Source: Candidatus Gemmiger faecavium (GTDB lineage Bacteria > Bacillota > Clostridia > Oscillospirales > Ruminococcaceae). From it: 64,000 nucleotides of DNA. The notes beneath the pieces are model-generated. The model was not told the DNA's origin. It did not search any database and was given only the letters and a program-made list of their open reading frames with translations. Below are positions 8,886 through 16,049 of the stretch, in pieces (the stretch's first letter is position 1; each line of letters starts with the position of its first letter). The translations under genes were made by a program, and so were the position numbers. Location of the stretch: positions 1 through 64,000 of the forward strand of contig DXFO01000021.1 in NCBI GenBank assembly GCA_019114415.1, written 5' to 3'.

Positions 8886-8924
8886 AAAAAAGTTCCCCGC
8901 AGAGGAAAGCCCTCTGCGGGGAAC
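8886..8924 (-). terminator. Terminator of ireB
   Basis: GTTCCCCGCAGAGG pairs with CCTCTGCGGGGAAC, and on the minus strand the stem is followed by a run of T residues (TTTTTTG). It lies just after the ireB stop. Confidence 0.9.
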
Positions 8925-8938
8925 GAGACCCAATGATG

Positions 8939-9190
8939 TTACTGGCGGACGTAATCACGGACCAGTGCCTGCAGCAGATCGTCGCGGTCAACGCGGCGGA
9001 TCAGAGCACGGGCATTTTTGTAAGTCGTGATATAAGTAGGATCTTCCGACAGGATGTAGCCCACAAGCTGATTGATGGGGTTATAGCCCTTTTCCTCCAG
9101 TGCGCTGTAAACCTGAAGAACAACCTTCTTGATCTCTGCGTCCTTCTCATCACGAATGGAAAAAATTGCGGTAGGCTCCGAAATAGCCAT
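8939..9190 (-). CDS. ireB: IreB family regulatory phosphoprotein (UPF0297)
   Basis: The 83-residue protein matches IreB over its full length, from the N-terminal FSI segment to LLQALVRDYVRQ at the end, with the central GYNPINQLVGYILSEDPTYI block. In Enterococcus, IreB is a threonine-phosphorylated substrate of the PASTA kinase IreK and acts in cephalosporin resistance and envelope homeostasis. In many Firmicutes it is followed by ruvX and a DUF1292 gene. Here it stands alone between its own terminator and nagA, which is unusual. AGGGGGT precedes the ATG by 6 bases on the minus strand. Confidence 0.93.
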   Translation of the reverse strand: MAISEPTAIFSIRDEKDAEIKKVVLQVYSALEEKGYNPINQLVGYILSEDPTYITTYKNARALIRRVDRDDLLQALVRDYVRQ

Positions 9191-9350
9191 GCAATAACCC
9201 CCTTTGACAACGGCGTTTCCCGCAAGAGCGCCGTGGAATCGTACCTTATGTTGCCTATTATATACGAGAACACGGCGTTTCGCAAGTGGAAACCGACCTT
9301 TTTTGGGGCAAATGTCAAAAGATTCCGCTCTTTTTGAGCCGGTTTGGCAA

Positions 9351-10481
9351 TCAGCCCACGATCACGCGGCCTTTCTGAATGACCTTGCAGATGTTCAGGT
9401 CCTTGTCCGCAAGGATCACGTTGCCGTAACGCCCGGCGGCCAGAGAGCCGTAATCGGAATCCACACCAATGCTGCGGGCCGGGTTTTCGCTGGCGGCGCG
9501 GACGGCGCTTTCCAGCGGCACGCCCATATCCAGCACAGCGCGGCGCATGCAGTCGTACAGGCAGGTAGCGCTGCCGGCAATGACGCCGGGATGCTCGGTC
9601 AGGGTGGCACGGGGGCCCTTGACCGTGACAGCCTGTCCGCCCAGACTGTATTCGCCGTCGGGCAGGCCGCATGCCATCATGCTGTCGGCGATCAGGATGA
9701 CACGGTCATCCCCAAAGGTGTTGAAGGTGAAGCGGACCATGGCGGGGTGAATGTGCACGCCGTCGGTGATGAGCTCCACTTCAGCACGATTTTCCAGCGC
9801 CGCGATGATGGGGCCGGGTTCCCGGTGGGAGATGCCCGGCATGGCGTTGTACAGGTGGGTCATGTGGGACGCACCCGACGCAAAGGCCTGCTTTGCGGTG
9901 TCATAGCTGGTGCAGGTGTGGGCAATGGAGATGCGCACCTCATTGTGGCAGGCCTCGATAAAGGGCATGGAGGCGGGCTCCTCGGGAGCAATGTCCACCA
10001 GCTTGATCAGCCCGCCGGAACGGGCCTGCAGGCGGCGGAACATTTCCACGTCGGCGGCGGCAAGATATTTGGGATTCTGTGCACCGATCTTGTCCGGGCT
10101 GATGAACGGGCCTTCCATGTTGATGCCGACCAGATCCGCGCCCTTGCCGTTTTTATGGGCAGCCGCCGCATCCATGATGCCGTTCAGGATCTCCTCGCTG
10201 TAGGTCATGGTGGCGGGGCAGATGGCAAGCACGCCCTTGCTGGCTTCAAAATCCGCAATGGCCTGGATGGATTCCTCCGTGCCGTCGCAGAAATCATGGC
10301 CTACTGCGCCGTGAAAATGCAGATCCAGCAGACCGGGGAAGGCATAAAGGCCCTCGGCGTCGATGACTTCCTCGTCAGGCAGCGGCTCGGCGCCGAATAC
10401 GATGCGCCCGTCGCGGATGGTGATATCCCCCACGGCAAAGACATGCTCGGGGGTGTACACATTTGCATGTTTGATGATCAT
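9351..10481 (-). CDS. nagA: N-acetylglucosamine-6-phosphate deacetylase
   Basis: NagA removes the acetyl group from GlcNAc-6-P to give glucosamine-6-P. The 376-residue protein has the amidohydrolase metal motif HFH at residues 55-57, the metal glutamate E123 in NMEGPF, and histidines at 188 and 209. The catalytic aspartate is D266 in LIADSMMACG. The gene lies 30 bases downstream of nagB on the same strand, so the two are co-transcribed and convert PTS-imported GlcNAc-6-P into fructose-6-P. AAGAGGAA precedes the ATG. Confidence 0.96.
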   Translation of the reverse strand: MIIKHANVYTPEHVFAVGDITIRDGRIVFGAEPLPDEEVIDAEGLYAFPGLLDLHFHGAVGHDFCDGTEESIQAIADFEASKGVLAICPATMTYSEEILNGIMDAAAAHKNGKGADLVGINMEGPFISPDKIGAQNPKYLAAADVEMFRRLQARSGGLIKLVDIAPEEPASMPFIEACHNEVRISIAHTCTSYDTAKQAFASGASHMTHLYNAMPGISHREPGPIIAALENRAEVELITDGVHIHPAMVRFTFNTFGDDRVILIADSMMACGLPDGEYSLGGQAVTVKGPRATLTEHPGVIAGSATCLYDCMRRAVLDMGVPLESAVRAASENPARSIGVDSDYGSLAAGRYGNVILADKDLNICKVIQKGRVIVG

Positions 10482-10511
10482 GGCAAATTCCTCTTATAAA
10501 AGGCGGGGCGC

Positions 10512-11237
10512 TCAGATCAGGCTCAGAGCCTCGGCGTCGCCGACCAGCGTGAAGTCGGGATGCATCTGCAGGATGGAAGCGGGAACTTCCGGAGTGACCG
10601 GGCCGAAGAAAGCCTTCTTGATGATCTCGGCCTTGCCGGCGCCGTTGGCGACCAGCAGGACTTTGCGGGCCTGCATGATGGTCTTGATGCCCATGGTGTA
10701 GGCCTGACGGGGGACATCTTCCTTCTTCTCGAAGAAGCGCTTGTTGGCCTCGATGGTCTCATCGGTCAGGTCAACGCAGTGGGTGCCCAGTTCAAAGGCG
10801 GAACCCGGCTCATTGAAGCCGATGTGGCCGTCGTGGCCGATGCCCAGGAGCTGCAGGTCGATGCCGCCGACGTTGTGGATCACTTCGTCATAGCGCTTGC
10901 ACTCTGCTTCGGCGTCCATGTTGGTGCCGTCGGGCAGGTTGATGCGGGAAGGATCGATGTTCACGTGGTTGAAGAAGTTCTCGTGCATGAAGCTCCAGTA
11001 GCTCTGCTCGTTCTCACGGGGCAGGCCGCGGTACTCGTCCAGGTTGACGGTGGTCACTTCAGAGAAGTCCACATCGCCCTTGTTGTACCACTCGATCAGC
11101 TGCTTGTAGGTGCCCACCGGGGTGCCGCCGGTAGCGAGGCCCAGCACGCAGTTGGGTTTCATGATGACCTGAGCAGAAATGATGTTGGCAGCCTTGCGGG
11201 ACATGTCGTAATAATCTTTGGCGCGAATGATTTTCAT
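10512..11237 (-). CDS. nagB: Glucosamine-6-phosphate deaminase
   Basis: NagB converts glucosamine-6-P to fructose-6-P and ammonia, linking amino sugar uptake to glycolysis. The 241-residue protein has the substrate loop LATGGTP (about 34-40), catalytic D67 in NLDEYRGL, and the family signature GIGHDGHIGFNEPGS at about 132-146. The C-terminal allosteric tail of the E. coli enzyme is absent, as in other Firmicute short forms. AAGGAGA lies 7 bases before the ATG, and a TATAAT-like -10 is seen on the minus strand at 11301-11306. The gene is separated from the PTS gene by a terminator, so it can be expressed on its own. Confidence 0.97.
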   Translation of the reverse strand: MKIIRAKDYYDMSRKAANIISAQVIMKPNCVLGLATGGTPVGTYKQLIEWYNKGDVDFSEVTTVNLDEYRGLPRENEQSYWSFMHENFFNHVNIDPSRINLPDGTNMDAEAECKRYDEVIHNVGGIDLQLLGIGHDGHIGFNEPGSAFELGTHCVDLTDETIEANKRFFEKKEDVPRQAYTMGIKTIMQARKVLLVANGAGKAEIIKKAFFGPVTPEVPASILQMHPDFTLVGDAEALSLI

Positions 11238-11361
11238 ACGATTGCATCTCCTTCTCTTTCTTGTCCGGTCACACCGGAACAGGGAAGATCATATAAAATT
11301 ATTATAGTACATATTTGTGAACGGCCTATGTCTATCTGAGATAAAAATGGCATTTCAACAA

Positions 11362-11403
11362 ATAAAATCGCCTTGGACGGGCGATGGCGCCCGCCCAAGG
11401 CGG
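11362..11403 (-). terminator. Terminator after the GlcNAc PTS gene
   Basis: On the minus strand CCGCCTTGG and CCAAGGCG arms with inner CGGGCG/CGCCCG pairing form a long stem, followed by ATTTTATTTG. It separates the PTS gene from nagB-nagA. Confidence 0.8.
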
Positions 11404-11455
11404 AAGATACGGGAGGAACCAGAACTCCCGAAAGAAAACGGCAGGGAAGAAGCTT

Positions 11456-12934
11456 TTACAGCATCTTCTTCAGCTCATCGTAGACGAACTGGACCTTGGG
11501 TCCGATGACGACCTGGCAAGCGTTCTTGCCCGGCTTGATGACACCGGCAGCACCGGCAGCCTTGACGGCCTTGTCATCGACCTTGTCGCTGTCCTTCACG
11601 TCGAAGCGCAGACGAGTGGCGCAGTAGTCAACGTTGGTGACGTTGTCCTTGCCGCCGATAGCAGCCAGAACACCGGAAGCAATGTCGGTGAAGCTGCTGT
11701 TGGCCAGCTGGATTTTGGCTTCGGCGGGATCGGTGTCTTCGTCCTCACGGCCGGGGGTCTTGAGGTCGAAAACTTTGATGGCGAAATAGAACACCACGAA
11801 GAAGACGACCAGAGCGGCGAGGCCCAGAGGAATGATGAGGAGGGTGTTCTTCGCAGCGGGCAGAGAAGCGGAGAAGACCAGGTCGGTCAGACCGGCGGAG
11901 AAGCTGAAGCCTGCACGGAAGCCGACGTAGTAGGTGATGACGGTGAAGATGCCGTACAGCAGAGCGTAGACAACGTACAGCGGGAAGGCCAGGAACATGA
12001 AGGCGAACTCAAAGGGCTCGGTAACGCCGCAGACGAAAGCGCAGATGGCGGCGGAGCCGACCAGACCGAAGGCAACCTTGCGGCGCTCGGGCTTGGCGTT
12101 GAGGATCATAGCAGCAGCAGCGCCGGGGATGCCGAACATCATGCAGGGGAAGAAGCCGGACATGTACATGCCGAGATCCCAGGTGACACCGTTCTGACCG
12201 GTGACGTCGCCGGCCCAGAAGTGGCTCAGGTCGCCCAGGCCGATGGTGTCAAACCAGAACACGTTGTTCAGGGCGTGATGCAGGCCGGTGGGGATGAGCA
12301 GACGGTTCAGGAAGGCGTAGATGCCGGCGCCGATGCCTTCCATGCCAACGATAGCGTCGCCCAGGTTGACCAGACCGGTGAAGATCAGAGGCCAGACAAA
12401 CAGCAGGATAGCGGCCACGATGATGGAAGCCAGAGCGGTAACGATGGCAACGCAGCGTTTGCCGCTGAAGAATGCCAGAACATCAGGCAGCTGGGTACCC
12501 TTGAACTTGTTGTAGCAGACAGCGCCGATGATACCGGCCAGGATACCGATGAAAGCGTTCTCGATCTTGCCGAAGGCGAGGGTCTTGATCTCGTCATTGG
12601 CGACCGCGGGCATCAGGGTGGTGACCACACCGGTGTTGAGCAGTTTGGTGATCATCAGGTAAGAGACCATGCCGGCCAGAGAAGCGGTACCGTCGTGGTC
12701 ATCAGCCAGGCCGACTGCAACGCCGACTGCGAACAGAATGTGCATGTTGTCGATCAGGGCACCGCCGGCCTTGACCAGGAAAAAGCCGATCATTTCAATG
12801 AGACCGGTGACTTCGCCGCCCTGCATGGTGGACGGGCACAGCGCATAGCCGATGCCCATCAGGATGCCGCAGATCGGCAGTGCAGCTACGGGAAGCATCA
12901 AAGCTTTGCCGAGCTTCTGCAATTGTTTCATCAT
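11456..12934 (-). CDS. nagE: PTS transporter subunit IICB, N-acetylglucosamine/glucose type
   Basis: The protein imports and phosphorylates a hexose, most likely N-acetylglucosamine given nagB and nagA downstream. The EIIC domain (about 1-390) has some ten hydrophobic segments and the conserved RLLIPTGLHHALN and GVTEPFEF stretches. The EIIB domain follows at about 415-492, with the phosphorylated cysteine C438 in YCATRLRF. There is no C-terminal EIIA domain, so a separate IIA must supply phosphate. The open frame extends upstream to 13024, but AGGAGG lies 10 bases before the ATG at 12934, and a second ATG follows directly. The length of 492 residues suits a IICB protein. Confidence 0.9.
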   Translation of the reverse strand: MMKQLQKLGKALMLPVAALPICGILMGIGYALCPSTMQGGEVTGLIEMIGFFLVKAGGALIDNMHILFAVGVAVGLADDHDGTASLAGMVSYLMITKLLNTGVVTTLMPAVANDEIKTLAFGKIENAFIGILAGIIGAVCYNKFKGTQLPDVLAFFSGKRCVAIVTALASIIVAAILLFVWPLIFTGLVNLGDAIVGMEGIGAGIYAFLNRLLIPTGLHHALNNVFWFDTIGLGDLSHFWAGDVTGQNGVTWDLGMYMSGFFPCMMFGIPGAAAAMILNAKPERRKVAFGLVGSAAICAFVCGVTEPFEFAFMFLAFPLYVVYALLYGIFTVITYYVGFRAGFSFSAGLTDLVFSASLPAAKNTLLIIPLGLAALVVFFVVFYFAIKVFDLKTPGREDEDTDPAEAKIQLANSSFTDIASGVLAAIGGKDNVTNVDYCATRLRFDVKDSDKVDDKAVKAAGAAGVIKPGKNACQVVIGPKVQFVYDELKKML

Positions 12935-13208
12935 AAGAAGCATTCCTCCTAAAATCTCTCGCGTTTGCTTACACAACCGACGGGCTGCTCTGGTTCCCGG
13001 CAGCCCGTACACTTTGTTAAACAAATATTAACACATTCGTAACAAAAAAGAAAGGGATATTACGCAAGATTGGTCAAAACCACAAAAATGTACAGGTCTT
13101 GCTGGTGGAAATCTCCATGAAATTGATAAAAGTGACGTTTTGACATGAAAAAAACGTTCATTTTTCAACGCGAATGCAAGAAAAAATCATTGAAAATCTA
13201 ACAAAATG
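12935..13208 (-). promoter_or_regulatory. Leader and promoter region of the PTS gene
   Basis: No gene is seen. A TAATAT -10-like element lies near 13025-13030 on the minus strand with a poor -35. Between it and the start, ACGGGCTGC (minus strand) pairs with GCAGCCCGT (12980-12988 with 13000-13008), a 9-base-pair stem without a T-run. Upstream is an AT-rich stretch up to the cutC terminator. Confidence 0.4.
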
Positions 13209-13238
13209 AAAAGGCGGCAAAGACTTTTTTGCCGCCTG
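13209..13238 (-). terminator. Terminator after cutC
   Basis: AGGCGGCAAA pairs with TTTGCCGCCT, and on the minus strand the stem is followed by TTTTCATTTTG. It is 46 bases beyond the cutC stop. Confidence 0.8.
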
Positions 13239-13283
13239 AATTGTGAAATTTTCTGTCCGTGATGGAAAAACAAATTGCCAAAC

Positions 13284-14063
13284 TCAGTTCTGTGCGGAGA
13301 AAGAGGCATCCAAAGCCAGCCGGGCAGCCCGCACGTACTCTTCACTGGTATATTGCAGATGCCATTCGTCCAGGCCGGGAAGCCCCATAGGCACATCCTG
13401 ACGCCGGAACTGCATGGCACTTTCCACCTCGGTCTTGCCGCTCATGTGGAAGGCTCTGGCGACGGGGAAATCCCTGCGCAGCTCGGTGATGACCGCGGCG
13501 TTGACCCCGGCGCCGATCAGAATCTCGGGACCTCCGATCTCATCCCGGAGCGCAAGCAGCTTCCCGATGGTCTCCCGTCCCGCCAGACAATTTGCCGCGG
13601 CACCGCTGGTCAGTACGGTGTCGATGCCCAGTGCTGCGGCGTCGCGGTACGTCCGGAGAGGGTCGCGGCTTACGTCGATGGCACGGTGCAGCGTCAGCCC
13701 TGCGCCGTCCGCTGCTTCGCAAAGGCGCGCGGTGGAACGGGTATCCAGCTCGCCGTCTGCTTGCAGTGCGCCGATCACAAAACCGTCGGCACCGGCCTGG
13801 TGCAGGGCTTTGATCTGGGCGCAGAGAAGATCGATCTCCTCCTGGCTGTACAGAAAATCCCCGGCGCGCGGGCGCATGAGGCAGCGGATGGTAATGTCGC
13901 TGACGGCGCGGAGCTGCGCCAGCAGTTCGGTCCATGGGGTCAGCCCGCCCAGGGCAAGCGCGCTGCAAAGTTCCAGGCGGTCGGCGCCGCCCCGCACGGC
14001 AGCCATAGCGGAAGCATAGCTGTCCACGCAGACTTCCAAAACGGTATGGGGTTTCTGATTCAT
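13284..14063 (-). CDS. cutC: Copper homeostasis protein CutC family
   Basis: The 259-residue TIM-barrel protein matches CutC: LEVCVDSYASAMAAVRGGADRLELC at the N-terminus (first part, residues 8-20, is diagnostic), then LTPWTELL, IRCLMRPRAGDF, and the GADGFVIGAL block. CutC is annotated for copper tolerance, but its biochemical role is not settled. The frame stays open upstream to 14300. The ATG at 14063 is preferred because AAGGAAGG lies about 10 bases upstream and the CutC homology begins a few residues later. It is a single-gene unit with its own terminator. Confidence 0.9.
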   Translation of the reverse strand: MNQKPHTVLEVCVDSYASAMAAVRGGADRLELCSALALGGLTPWTELLAQLRAVSDITIRCLMRPRAGDFLYSQEEIDLLCAQIKALHQAGADGFVIGALQADGELDTRSTARLCEAADGAGLTLHRAIDVSRDPLRTYRDAAALGIDTVLTSGAAANCLAGRETIGKLLALRDEIGGPEILIGAGVNAAVITELRRDFPVARAFHMSGKTEVESAMQFRRQDVPMGLPGLDEWHLQYTSEEYVRAARLALDASFSAQN

Positions 14064-14344
14064 AGACGATCCCTTCCTTGCTCTGGTTCTGGTTAAAGCC
14101 GGAAAGCGTGTTGGTTTTTCTATACTATAACATATGTGTCCTTGCATGAAAACACAAATCCCCTGCGGGACAACGGAAAGTAGCGCAGGGGTTCCGCGGC
14201 CGCAGGGGAGTTGTGTTGTTATATGCAGTTTCCATTCAGGGGAAAGAAAGATTGCAGACAAAATACCTGCTGTGCCACTTATGCCGCAAAGACACAGCAC
14301 GATACAGCGTGCAGAATCAAAACGATCTGCATGGTCCGGGAAAA

Positions 14345-14623
14345 TTATGCGGCACTGCGTCCGCCGCGGACAACCTGCAAAGGCACGGTATTGCGGGAAG
14401 GTGCAGGCCGGGAAGCGCGGCGAGGCTCGGGGCGGATGTCCTCGGTGGGCAGAATCAGGCAGGAAAGCAAGTTCACACCAACGAAGGAAAGCAGTCCGTA
14501 TCCGATGGCAGCAGGCAGGGCAAGGGTGCCCTGAAGTGCAGCGGAGATCAGAATGAACAAGGCAGCAGCCTCAACGAGGAAGAGAAACTTGCAGACAGCC
14601 TGTTTAATATTGGTAAGATTCAT
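14345..14623 (-). CDS. Two-helix membrane protein under the divergent S24 repressor
   Basis: The 92-residue product has two hydrophobic segments (about 10-32 and 35-58) joined by a short turn, then a tail of about 30 residues rich in Arg and Pro. The ATG at 14623 has AGGAGG 7 bases upstream; the longer open frame to 14725 would start inside the operator region and is not favoured. A near-perfect minus-strand promoter (TTGACA at 14742-14737, TATAGT at 14719-14714) drives it. An operator dyad lies exactly in the spacer. The function is unknown. The arrangement implies repression by the product of the divergent gene at 14868. Confidence 0.7.
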   Translation of the reverse strand: MNLTNIKQAVCKFLFLVEAAALFILISAALQGTLALPAAIGYGLLSFVGVNLLSCLILPTEDIRPEPRRASRPAPSRNTVPLQVVRGGRSAA

Positions 14624-14687
14624 GAAAATGCCTCCTCTGACAAAACGATCATAAAACCGAAAAATGAATGCCGCAACGGTTCGATAC

Positions 14688-14702
14688 ACAACGTTTGGTT
14701 GT
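14688..14702. promoter_or_regulatory. Operator-like dyad 1 of 4 (ACAAC-N5-GTTGT)
   Basis: The sequence ACAACGTTTGGTTGT is a perfect match to the dyad ACAAC-N5-GTTGT that recurs four times in this intergenic region. It lies just downstream of the minus-strand promoter of the membrane protein, close to its transcription start. Confidence 0.7.
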
Positions 14703-14713
14703 TTGATGTACTC

Positions 14714-14742
14714 ACTATATAACAACTAACGGTTGTTGTCAA
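14714..14742 (-). promoter_or_regulatory. Sigma-A promoter of the membrane protein gene
   Basis: On the minus strand TTGACA (14742-14737) and TATAGT (14719-14714) are separated by exactly 17 bases. Dyad 2 (14722-14736) fills the spacer, so a bound repressor would exclude RNA polymerase. Confidence 0.82.
14722..14736. promoter_or_regulatory. Operator-like dyad 2 of 4
   Basis: ACAACTAACGGTTGT matches ACAAC-N5-GTTGT perfectly. It starts 34 bases after dyad 1 and occupies the -35/-10 spacer of the minus-strand promoter. Confidence 0.72.
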
Positions 14743-14752
14743 GATGCGATTT

Positions 14753-14767
14753 ACAACTTTTGGTTGG
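14753..14767. promoter_or_regulatory. Operator-like dyad 3 of 4
   Basis: ACAACTTTTGGTTGG differs from the dyad consensus at one position. It starts 31 bases after dyad 2, about three helical turns, and lies between the two promoters. Confidence 0.6.
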
Positions 14768-14785
14768 CAAAAATCAAAAAAGTTC

Positions 14786-14814
14786 TTTACATGCACCACC
14801 TTTGGTTGTATAAT
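14786..14814 (+). promoter_or_regulatory. Sigma-A promoter of the XRE/S24 repressor gene
   Basis: TTTACA (14786-14791) and TATAAT (14809-14814) are separated by 17 bases. Dyad 4 (14795-14809) lies in the spacer and runs into the -10, which suggests autorepression. Confidence 0.85.
14795..14809. promoter_or_regulatory. Operator-like dyad 4 of 4
   Basis: ACCACCTTTGGTTGT differs from ACAAC-N5-GTTGT at one position. It starts 42 bases after dyad 3, about four helical turns, and overlaps the repressor gene promoter. Confidence 0.62.
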
Positions 14815-14867
14815 GAAAACATCAGCACAGAAAGATTCTGTACGCGCAGGGAAGATTGGGGGAGCCT

Positions 14868-15491
14868 ATGTTTTCGGAACGTTTGAAACAGGCCAGAAAA
14901 AATAAAAAGTTCAGCCAGGCTGAGCTGTCCCGCCTTTTGGGCGTGACCCAGCAGGCGGTCGGCAAATGGGAGACGGGGCGTTCCACGCCGGACCCCGGCA
15001 CGGTGGCGCGCCTGGCGGAGATCCTGGATACCACGGCCGATGCACTCCTCGGTTTGCAGCAGCCGGAGTTTACCGCCCCTGTGGGGGACCACTTCGTCTC
15101 TTACAGTGAGAGCCCCATCCCGGTAGTGGGAACTGTGCGTGCGGGGTATGGCGCCCTGGCTTTCGAGGAGGATTACGGCACCGAGTATGCCTGCGTCAAG
15201 GACCCCTCCAGTTACTTTTACCTTGTAGTAAAAGGTGACAGCATGGAGCCGCGCATTTCTGACGGGGACCTGGCACTGGTGCACCGCCAGTCTACCCTGG
15301 AAAACGGGGAACTGGGCGTCATGGTTTATGGCACCGACGGGGAAGGCACTCTGAAAAAATACATTCGCCGCGGAAATGCGGTCGTGCTGCATCCCTTTAA
15401 TCCGGACTATGAAGATCTGGTCATCAAGGGAGAAGAACTGGACCATCTTTACATAGCCGGTAAGGTGGTCGAGACCAAAACCAAGTGGTGA
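14868..15491 (+). CDS. XRE-family repressor with S24 (LexA/CI-type) peptidase domain
   Basis: The 207-residue protein has an N-terminal XRE helix-turn-helix (about 3-57, with QAELSRLLGVTQQAVGKWE) and a C-terminal S24 domain. The catalytic serine is S125 in KGDSMEP and the lysine is K163 in GTLKKY. An Ala-Gly pair at 92-93 (VRAGYG) sits 33 residues before the serine. These spacings match LexA and phage CI, so DNA-damage-triggered self-cleavage is plausible, though not shown. The ATG at 14868 has GGGGGAG 4 bases upstream. Its promoter carries one of four dyads shared with the divergent membrane gene, so autoregulation is likely. No phage genes are nearby, and the locus is not the SOS lexA (no dinitrogen or umu-type partner genes). 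Confidence 0.9.
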   Translation: MFSERLKQARKNKKFSQAELSRLLGVTQQAVGKWETGRSTPDPGTVARLAEILDTTADALLGLQQPEFTAPVGDHFVSYSESPIPVVGTVRAGYGALAFEEDYGTEYACVKDPSSYFYLVVKGDSMEPRISDGDLALVHRQSTLENGELGVMVYGTDGEGTLKKYIRRGNAVVLHPFNPDYEDLVIKGEELDHLYIAGKVVETKTKW

Positions 15492-16049
15492 GAAGCCTTT
15501 GATGTTTGTGGCGCTCCCATCGGCTATGTACTTAGTATACAGCTATGCTGGTCCGATAATTTGGACAATAAAAAGGCTGCCGGTATGTGGTTGGGGTCAC
15601 TTGGATAAAGCGCCTGATGCAGATTTGGGCCCTTGCAGGGCAGTGTGCCTTGCTTGAAGGAAAGACGGCGCAAAAACTTGTGTTTGTCCTGCTTGTCTCG
15701 CTTGATTCTGCCTGTTTTGGTGTTCTGACTGCACGAACGGATACAATATTTTTATGGTAAAGATATGCCCACGGAAAAGCCGATGTTTCGGTGGGCTTTC
15801 TTTTTTATACCTTTTTACAAATAGTAATGCATGCTGATAAATGCGGCGCGTGCTGTTATGACAGGGATTTTGTGGGGCATCACGGTTAAAAGCGTACACA
15901 TTCCAGAAATGATTTGTGGAAAAAACTTTGGACTTGTCTGCCTGTGCTGTTGAATCAGGGAAAGTACAGACAGCATGAAAGTTTTAGGCCGGAACATCAG
16001 CATCAAAGACTTTAGGGCTTGAAATAGCGGAGGAGAGGGGGAACCGACG
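15492..16049. other. 558-base spacer without a recognisable gene
   Basis: No open frame with a ribosome binding site is convincing. A weak promoter-like pair (TTAGTA 15532-15537, GATAAT 15555-15560, spacer 17) and a GCCCT/AGGGC mini-hairpin at 15629-15641 precede an orphan terminator at 15767-15806. This could delimit an untranslated RNA of about 240 nucleotides. I could not match it to 6S RNA, SRP RNA, tmRNA or RNase P RNA by their conserved cores. Confidence 0.35.
15767..15806 (+). terminator. Orphan terminator-like hairpin
   Basis: GCCCAC (15767-15772) pairs with GTGGGC (15791-15796), with additional pairing inside the loop, and is followed by TTTCTTTTTT. It is 275 bases after the XRE/S24 gene and has no gene of its own directly upstream. 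Confidence 0.6.

Noticed and set aside
11384-12952. A 522-codon plus-strand open frame opposite the PTS gene
   Set aside because: The translation is Asp/Glu/Gln-rich antisense of hydrophobic helices; the minus strand has the true IICB protein.
14868-15491. Calling the XRE/S24 gene lexA
   Set aside because: The N-terminal domain is XRE type rather than the winged helix of LexA, and the adjacent dyads do not match the Firmicute SOS box.
15597-15899. A 100-codon minus-strand open frame in the large spacer
   Set aside because: It lacks a ribosome binding site, crosses the orphan terminator, and has no recognisable composition or motif.
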